DNA of 57,920 nt from assembly GCF_002794255.1 (NCBI RefSeq), contig NZ_PGGW01000068.1, positions 88,548-146,467 of the forward strand, written 5' to 3'. Below the pieces are notes generated by a model. It worked only from the letters and a program-made list of their open reading frames with translations, searched no databases and was not told the origin of the DNA. Source of the DNA: Streptomyces carminius (GTDB lineage: Bacteria > Actinomycetota > Actinomycetes > Streptomycetales > Streptomycetaceae). This document shows positions 52,874-57,920 of the stretch, piece after piece. How positions within the stretch are numbered: position 1 is the stretch's first letter; every line of letters begins with the position of its first letter. Made by a program: the position numbers and the translations under genes.

Positions 52874-53076
52874 GTCGAGTACGGGCACCGCGCCGAGCGA
52901 AGCCCGCTTGTTCACATCAGCGCCGGGGGTCCGGAAACTGTTACTCCCGCCCGCCGCGTCCGCTCCGCCGGGCCCCCGCGACCTCCCCCGGACCGGCCCC
53001 GAGTCCTCTTCCGGACAGCCAATCTCCGCAACTACCGGTTCATCCGCATGGACGGAGGAGCACACTAGGTCGTAGC

Positions 53077-53111
53077 GTGCTGCTTCGCATCGACGCAGAT
53101 CGAAGCATCAC
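53077..53111. promoter_or_regulatory. Inverted repeat upstream of the second sigma gene
   Basis: TGCTTCG (53081-53087) pairs with CGAAGCA (53101-53107), extended by GTG/CAC outside one mismatch. It lies about 50 bp before the GTG at 53160. It may be an operator or a leader hairpin. Confidence 0.35.
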
Positions 53112-53159
53112 GGCGGGACCGCGCTCGGCCAGGGGCGTGGGAGAGCGCTACATCGCGAA

Positions 53160-53825
53160 GTGGGGCAGGACGAGGGCGTGCAGGGGGAAGACGCGGAACT
53201 CACCGCTGCGGTGCGAGCGGCGCAGGAGGGAGACGAATGCGCCTTCCGTACCGTCTACCGTGCCGTGCATCCTCGCCTGCTGGGGTATGTACGGACGCTG
53301 GTCCCGGAGGCCGACACCGAGGACGTCGCCTCCGAGGCGTGGTTGCAGATCGCCCGTGACCTGCACCGTTTCGAGGGCGACGCCGACCGCTTCCGCGGCT
53401 GGACGGCGCGGATCGCCCGCAACCGGGCGCTCGACCACATCCGCGCGCGGGGGCGGCGGCCCGCCACCACCTCCGCCGACGACGAGACCGAGCTGGCGGT
53501 GCTGCCGGCCGGGTCCGACACGGTGGGCGAGGCGCTGGAGGCGATCGGCACCGGTCACACCATGGCGCTGATCTCCCGGCTGCCGCGCGACCAGGCGGAG
53601 GCGGTCGTCCTGCGGGTGGTGGTCGGCCTCGACGCCAAGGGCGCCGCGAAGGTGCTGGGCAAGCGGCCGGGTGCGGTCAGGACCGCCGCGCACCGCGGTC
53701 TGCGGAAGCTGGCGGAACTGCTCGACGCCGAGGAGGGGACGGGCGACGGGGTCCCCGCCGTCCCGCGCGCGGGCGCGACCCGGGGTGTGACGGAAAAGAC
53801 CAGACGGACGCTGAGGGAAACGTGA
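53160..53825 (+). CDS. ECF RNA polymerase sigma factor (pair 2)
   Basis: The protein is 221 aa if started at GTG 53160. GTG 53178 is an alternative with a better ribosome site (AGGACGAGG) just upstream. Region 2 reads VRAAQEGDECAFRTVYRAVHPRLLGYV...DTEDVASEAWLQIARDLHRF, then RGWTARIARNRALDHIRARGRR. Region 4 reads LISRLPRDQAEAVVLRVVVGLDAKGAAKVLGKRPGAVRTAAHRGLRKLAEL. It is closely related to the divergent sigma gene at 51531-52163. The basic Thr/Arg-rich tail extends past region 4. It overlaps the anti-sigma-like gene (GTGA). Confidence 0.93.
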   Translation: MGQDEGVQGEDAELTAAVRAAQEGDECAFRTVYRAVHPRLLGYVRTLVPEADTEDVASEAWLQIARDLHRFEGDADRFRGWTARIARNRALDHIRARGRRPATTSADDETELAVLPAGSDTVGEALEAIGTGHTMALISRLPRDQAEAVVLRVVVGLDAKGAAKVLGKRPGAVRTAAHRGLRKLAELLDAEEGTGDGVPAVPRAGATRGVTEKTRRTLRET

Positions 53826-55048
53826 GGGCCGACGACCGGTACAGCTGGCTGGACGAGGAGACCGCGGAGCGGTTGCTGCGCGGCCGTCCGTCCGACGGCC
53901 CCCCGCACCCGGACTCCGCGCGCCTGAAGGCGCTGGCGGAGACCCTCGACGAACTCGCGGCCCTCCGCACGGCCGCCACCACCACCGGTCACCCCTTCGC
54001 ACGCGACGACCGCGAGCTGCCGGGCGAGGCCGCCGCGCTGGCGGCCTTCCGGGTGGCGCGTGACGCCCGGGCCTCGGCCCGTACCGCCGCCGGTCCGCAG
54101 CCCCACCGCTACCGCCGGCTGCCCCGGATGGGCGTGTTCGGGCGCCCCCTGCGGGCGGGGGTCGCCGCGGCGGTCCTCGGCGGGGTGCTGGGCGGGGTCG
54201 CCGTCGCGACGGGCACCGGGGTGCTGCCCGCGCCGTTCCGCGGCACGGACGGTTCGCCCGCGCCGGGCTCGACCCTCTCCTCCGGCCCGGACGGGAAGGG
54301 CTCCCCGGTTCCGGGTTCGGCGGACACCGGCACCCCGTCCGGCGGACACCGGCAGGGGCAGGACGGACAGGACGGCCGGCCGGGCGACACGGAGCGCGGG
54401 GGCCCGGGGGGACCGGGCGCGCCGGGCGACGGCGATCCCGTCGGCGCCGAGTCCCGGGGCCCCGGCGACTCCACCGCGGACCCGGACGGTCCGGCCGGTC
54501 CGGCCGTGTCGCGGACGCGTGCCGTGGTGCTGTGCGGCGGGTACCGGAAGGCGGAGCTGGACCCGGACGCGCACGCGGAGCTGGAGCGCGCCGCGGGCGG
54601 TCCGGAGAGGGTCGAGAACTTCTGCCGCGCCCGGAGCGGCCCGGACGGCGGCTCCGCCGGTGCCGGTCCGTCCGGTGGGGGCGGGAACCCCGGCAGCGAA
54701 AGCGGGAACCCCGGCAACGGCAACCCGGACAACGGCGACCCCGGCAGTGGGAGCGGGAACCCCGGCAACGGCAACGGAGGGTCCTCGGGCCCCGCCGCCG
54801 GCGGCACCGGCGGTGACGGTGCCGAGGGCGGCGACGGCCTGGAGGGCGGCGACTCGCTGCCCGAGGAGGAGGGTGAGGGCGGCGACTGGCTGCCCGAGGA
54901 GCCGGAGGAGCCCGACACCGGGGGCGGCGGCGCCTTCCCCGCCACCGAGCCCGCCACCGGATCCACCGACGGCCCGGCCGGCGGCAGCGGTCCGGGCGGC
55001 CCGGACGGCGGGGAGCCCCCGTACATCCCCGCGGTACCCACCCCCTGA
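53822..55048 (+). CDS. Membrane anti-sigma-like protein with a Gly/Pro-rich extracytoplasmic domain (pair 2)
   Basis: The protein is 408 aa from GTG 53822. The cytoplasmic head (1-100) includes YSWLDEETAERLLRG, LKALAETLDELAAL and GEAAALAAFRVARDARA. One membrane helix follows (about 113-133, GVAAAVLGGVLGGVAVATGTG). Outside, VVLCGGYRK...RAAGGPERVENFC is the same two-cysteine module as in the paralogue at 50380-51534. The tail holds GNPGNGNPDNGDPGSGSGN-type repeats and an acidic Glu/Gly stretch. It is coupled to the sigma gene and is presumably its membrane regulator. Confidence 0.8.
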   Translation: MRADDRYSWLDEETAERLLRGRPSDGPPHPDSARLKALAETLDELAALRTAATTTGHPFARDDRELPGEAAALAAFRVARDARASARTAAGPQPHRYRRLPRMGVFGRPLRAGVAAAVLGGVLGGVAVATGTGVLPAPFRGTDGSPAPGSTLSSGPDGKGSPVPGSADTGTPSGGHRQGQDGQDGRPGDTERGGPGGPGAPGDGDPVGAESRGPGDSTADPDGPAGPAVSRTRAVVLCGGYRKAELDPDAHAELERAAGGPERVENFCRARSGPDGGSAGAGPSGGGGNPGSESGNPGNGNPDNGDPGSGSGNPGNGNGGSSGPAAGGTGGDGAEGGDGLEGGDSLPEEEGEGGDWLPEEPEEPDTGGGGAFPATEPATGSTDGPAGGSGPGGPDGGEPPYIPAVPTP

Positions 55049-55256
55049 GCCGTCCGCCGAGCACCCCCGCAGCCGTGTCCGGCGACCGTGCCCGGCGGGT
55101 GTGACACTTTTCGGCCCACCGACGCAGTACAGAACAAGCCGACTGGTCATCGGCGAGCGCGCCACCCAAGGTTCCCCCCGTACCTGAGGGATGCGCGTCG
55201 GCGCGGGTGGGGCACGTTCCCCCGGCCCCGCCCGCGCCCCTTCTTCCTTCCGACCC

Positions 55257-56228
55257 TCAGAAGACGATCACTTTGTCGCCCGGCCGCACCCGCTCGAAGA
55301 GCGCGGCGATCTTCTTCCTGTCCCGCACGTTCACACAGCCGTGCGAGGCGCCGTTGTAGCCGTTGGCGGCGAAGTCCGCGGAGTAGTGCACCGCCTGCCC
55401 CCCGCTGAAGAACATCGCGTACGGCATCGGGGTGTCGTACAGCGTCGAGTGGTGGTCCCGGCTCTTGAAGGTGACGCTGAACGCGCCCTCCCGGGTCGGG
55501 GTGAGCTGGGACCCGAAGCGCACGTCCATCGCCGACACGACCTCGCCGTCGACCATCCAGGCCAGTGTCCGGCTCTTCTTGCTGACGCACAGCGCCCGGC
55601 CCGTCAGACAGCGCGGGTCGGGCTTCGCGAGCGGCCGGGTGGTCGGCGGGTACAGCTCCAGCCGGGTGGGCGGCCTCGTCCGTGCCGTGAGCGCGCTCCA
55701 GGTGGCGGTCGTCACCTGACCGCCGGCCGGGAGCCCCTGCCGCTTCTGGAAGGCGGACACGGAGCCGGCGGTGATCGAACCGTAGTAGCCGGTCGGGTTG
55801 AGCCCGAAGTGCCCCGCCTGGTGCAGCCGCGCCTGCAGCTCGCGGACCTTCTCCCCCTCGTCGCCCTCCCGCAGCACCGGCGGGGGCGCCGCGGGCCGGG
55901 CGGGCGGGGAAGCCGTCGGCCGCGGTGGCGGTGGCGGTGGTGGCGGTGCCGCGGACCGGGGCGCCGCCGGTGGCCGGGTGCGCTCCTTCTCCGCCGGTCC
56001 GTCGGTCCGCCCGGCCCGTTCCGCCCGCCGGGGGCTCGCGGTGACGGACGGCGGTGCGGTGGCGGACGCGGACGCGTGCAGCGGCGCGGACGGCGCCGAC
56101 GGGGGCGCCCCCGCCCCCGCGGGCTGCACGGTGCAGCCCGCGCCCAGCAGCACGACGGCCGCGGCGGCGAGCGCCGTGCGTCCGGCGGAACCGGACGGCA
56201 CGGGGCCGTGCGGCAGTTTCCGCAACAT
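55257..56228 (-). CDS. L,D-transpeptidase lipoprotein with peptidoglycan-binding domain
   Basis: The protein is 323 aa from ATG 56228 (GGGGGGA upstream). The signal peptide ends VVLLGAGC, an imperfect lipobox, so it is probably a lipoprotein. A Pro/Ala-rich stalk with a run of eight prolines leads to a PG_binding_1 domain (about 120-180, VRELQARLHQAGHFGLNPTG). The YkuD catalytic domain follows, with HYSADFAANGYNGASHGCVNV and the active Cys298. It forms 3-3 cross-links in peptidoglycan or attaches proteins to it, outside the membrane. Monocistronic; the 208 bp to the convergent anti-sigma-like gene shows no gene. Confidence 0.93.
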   Translation of the reverse strand: MLRKLPHGPVPSGSAGRTALAAAAVVLLGAGCTVQPAGAGAPPSAPSAPLHASASATAPPSVTASPRRAERAGRTDGPAEKERTRPPAAPRSAAPPPPPPPPRPTASPPARPAAPPPVLREGDEGEKVRELQARLHQAGHFGLNPTGYYGSITAGSVSAFQKRQGLPAGGQVTTATWSALTARTRPPTRLELYPPTTRPLAKPDPRCLTGRALCVSKKSRTLAWMVDGEVVSAMDVRFGSQLTPTREGAFSVTFKSRDHHSTLYDTPMPYAMFFSGGQAVHYSADFAANGYNGASHGCVNVRDRKKIAALFERVRPGDKVIVF

Positions 56229-56520
56229 GGGAGTCCCCCCTCGGGCGATCCGGTCGCCCGTCGCTCGTGTGTCCCCCCACTCCTGTGGGTTCCCGGCCGA
56301 CACCATGCCCGATCCCGGAGCGGTACGCGAGACCGCCTCCGCACGCCGCCGCGCCGCGACCGACCGGCCGCACGCATCGGCCCGCGGATCCCGGGCAGCT
56401 CATCCGGGGGGAGGTCTCCTCCTGTGAGCAAGGTCCCAGCCGGTGGACCTCCCCACGCTCCGGAACCGATCGCTACAGTCCGTTCTCCGACAGGGCAGCG
56501 GAAACGGGAGGCACCGACAC

Positions 56521-57920
56521 ATGGCACGCGAGACTGGCAGGGCGCGACTCACGGAGTCCGGGCTGCCGATCGAGCCGGTCTACGGACCCGGGGCGCTCGG
56601 GGACTGGGACGCGGCGAGCAGACTGGGCGAGCCGGGGGCGTACCCGTACACCCGGGGCGTCTACCCGAGCATGTACACCGGGCGGCCGTGGACGATGCGG
56701 CAGTACGCCGGGTTCGGCACGGCGACCGAGTCCAACGCGCGCTACAAGCAGCTCATCGCCAACGGCACCATGGGTCTGTCGGTCGCCTTCGACCTGCCCA
56801 CCCAGATGGGCCACGACTCCGACGCGCCGATCGCGAGCGGCGAGGTCGGCAAGGTCGGCGTGGCGATCGACTCGATCGAGGACATGCGGGTGCTGTTCGA
56901 CGGCATCCCGCTGGGCGAGGTCTCCACCTCGATGACGATCAACGCGCCGGCGGCCGTGCTGCTGCTGCTCTACCAGCTCGTGGCCGAGGAGCAGGGCGTG
57001 CCGGCGGCGAAGCTGACCGGCACCATCCAGAACGACGTGCTCAAGGAGTACATCGCCCGCGGCACCTACATCTTCCCGCCCAGGCCCTCGCTGCGGCTGA
57101 TCTCGGACATCTTCAAGTACTGCCGGGCCGAGATCCCGCGCTGGAACACCATCTCCATCTCCGGCTACCACATGGCCGAGGCCGGGGCGACGCCCGCGCA
57201 GGAGATCGCCTTCACCCTGGCCGACGGCATCGAGTACGTACGCACCGCGGTCGCGGCCGGCATGGACGTGGACGACTTCGCGCCGCGGCTCTCCTTCTTC
57301 TTCGTCGCCCGCACCACGATCCTGGAGGAGGTCGCCAAGTTCCGCGCGGCCCGCCGGATCTGGGCGCGGGTGATGAGGGAGACCTTCGGCGCGAAGAACC
57401 CCAGGTCGCTGATGCTGCGCTTCCACACCCAGACCGCGGGGGTGCAGCTCACCGCCCAGCAGCCCGAGGTGAACCTGGTGCGCGTGGCCGTGCAGGGCCT
57501 GGGCGCGGTGCTGGGCGGCACCCAGTCACTGCACACCAACTCCTACGACGAGGCCATCGCGCTGCCCACCGACAAGTCGGCCCGGCTGGCGCTGCGCACC
57601 CAGCAGGTGCTGGCGCACGAGACCGACGTGACCGCCACCGTCGACCCCTTCGCCGGGTCCTACGTCGTCGAGAGGATGACCGACGAGATCGAGGAGCTGG
57701 TCACCGGGCTGATCGGGAAGGTCGAGGAGCTGGGCGGCGCGGTGGCCGCCATCGAGCACGGCTACCAGAAGGGCGAGATCGAGCGCAGCGCGTACCGCAT
57801 CGCCCAGGAGACCGACTCCGGCGAGCGGGTGGTCGTCGGGGTCAACCGCTTCCAGCTCGACGAGGAGGAGCCCTACGAGCCGCTGCGGGTGGACCCGGCC
57901 ATCGAGGCCCAGCAGGCCGA
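56521..57920 (+). CDS. Methylmalonyl-CoA mutase large (catalytic) subunit, 5' part
   Basis: At least 466 aa; the gene runs off the window. The ATG follows GGGAGG. The TIM-barrel acyl-CoA binding domain is clear: YTRGVYPSMYTGRPWTMRQYAGF, GLSVAFDLPTQMGHDSD, GTIQNDVLKEYIARGTYIFPP, WNTISISGYHMAEAGA. Counting back 37 residues from the catalytic His217 puts Arg180 at the position of Arg207 of P. shermanii MutB, and Tyr62 (RQYAGF) fits its Tyr89. Those two residues favour methylmalonyl-CoA; isobutyryl- and 2-hydroxyisobutyryl-CoA mutases have other residues there. It interconverts methylmalonyl- and succinyl-CoA with B12, feeding the TCA cycle. Whether a B12 domain follows is not visible. Confidence 0.93.
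   Translation, partial: MARETGRARLTESGLPIEPVYGPGALGDWDAASRLGEPGAYPYTRGVYPSMYTGRPWTMRQYAGFGTATESNARYKQLIANGTMGLSVAFDLPTQMGHDSDAPIASGEVGKVGVAIDSIEDMRVLFDGIPLGEVSTSMTINAPAAVLLLLYQLVAEEQGVPAAKLTGTIQNDVLKEYIARGTYIFPPRPSLRLISDIFKYCRAEIPRWNTISISGYHMAEAGATPAQEIAFTLADGIEYVRTAVAAGMDVDDFAPRLSFFFVARTTILEEVAKFRAARRIWARVMRETFGAKNPRSLMLRFHTQTAGVQLTAQQPEVNLVRVAVQGLGAVLGGTQSLHTNSYDEAIALPTDKSARLALRTQQVLAHETDVTATVDPFAGSYVVERMTDEIEELVTGLIGKVEELGGAVAAIEHGYQKGEIERSAYRIAQETDSGERVVVGVNRFQLDEEEPYEPLRVDPAIEAQQA

Noticed and set aside
52763..53065. 100-codon minus-strand frame in the same gap
   Set aside because: Contains the hairpins, no good ribosome site, no family resemblance.
52456..53571. 371-codon plus-strand frame spanning the sigma intergenic gap
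   Set aside because: Runs through the tandem hairpins and into the sigma gene in a different frame; Arg/Pro-rich noise.

Overview
The window is chromosomal DNA from a high-GC actinomycete, almost certainly a Streptomyces or close relative. G/C-rich third positions, frequent GTG starts, 4-bp ATGA/GTGA gene overlaps, U-tail-less hairpin terminators and families restricted to this group (DUF6350, DUF3017, SCO4848-type membrane protein, XRE-DUF2690) all point that way. From memory, not verified here, the order icmB ... sucCD ... purNH ... folD-mdh ... trpS ... dacA ... sdhBADC ... GH20 ... mutase follows the S. coelicolor SCO4800-SCO4869 core segment.

Layout. 0-8.4 kb: the end of a B12-binding mutase subunit, then a divergent five-gene cluster. 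SWIM-domain and DUF5691 genes run leftward; MoxR AAA ATPase, DUF5682 and VWA-domain genes run rightward. The shared promoter region carries one perfect and one near-perfect match to the RecA-independent (PafBC-type) DNA-damage promoter consensus, in opposite orientations. 8.8-10.9 kb: sucCD, with a Crp-like palindrome upstream. 11.2-14.5 kb: a membrane kinase ending in an I36 protease-inhibitor-like domain, its overlapping FHA-like partner, and an ECF-sigma-like protein with a C-terminal membrane segment. 14.6-22.9 kb: DUF6350 and other membrane proteins around purN-purH and folD-DUF3017. 23.1-25.3 kb: an XRE-DUF2690 regulator and mdh, the latter with a TamR-like operator.

25.5-28.6 kb: three co-directional genes of unknown role. 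The first two share a short G-x-Y-[VI]-G-S-A...N-S-A...V-G motif, at the C-terminus of a membrane protein and at the N-terminus of its overlapping small neighbour; this arrangement resembles bacterial amyloid-signalling gene pairs. 28.6-40 kb: Uma2 nuclease-like, AhpD-like, rocD, trpS, 2'-5' RNA ligase-like, D,D-carboxypeptidase, metallophosphoesterase, an orphan peptide-binding protein, and a DUF1304-TetR pair. 40.2-43.7 kb: the succinate dehydrogenase operon sdhCDAB with a 21-bp-stem terminator. 43.8-46.5 kb: an OHCU decarboxylase and a membrane-anchored GH20 hexosaminidase. 46.5-50.3 kb: an ABC exporter whose ATPase is fused to an extracytoplasmic CocE/S15-type hydrolase. 51.5-55 kb: two divergent, paralogous ECF-sigma/membrane-anti-sigma pairs separated by about 1 kb of structured non-coding DNA. 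55.2-57.9 kb: an L,D-transpeptidase and the start of a methylmalonyl-CoA mutase.

How it fits together. Much of the segment is central carbon metabolism: sucCD, mdh and sdhCDAB are consecutive TCA-cycle steps, and the mutase feeds succinyl-CoA into it. Purine and one-carbon genes (purN, purH, folD) are linked through formyl-tetrahydrofolate. Between these housekeeping blocks sit signalling and envelope systems of unknown function, which are the most interesting parts: the DNA-damage-promoter MoxR/VWA cluster, the shared-motif pair, the kinase-I36 fusion, the hydrolase-ABC fusion and the twin sigma/anti-sigma pairs. All assignments come from reading the sequence; no database search was run.
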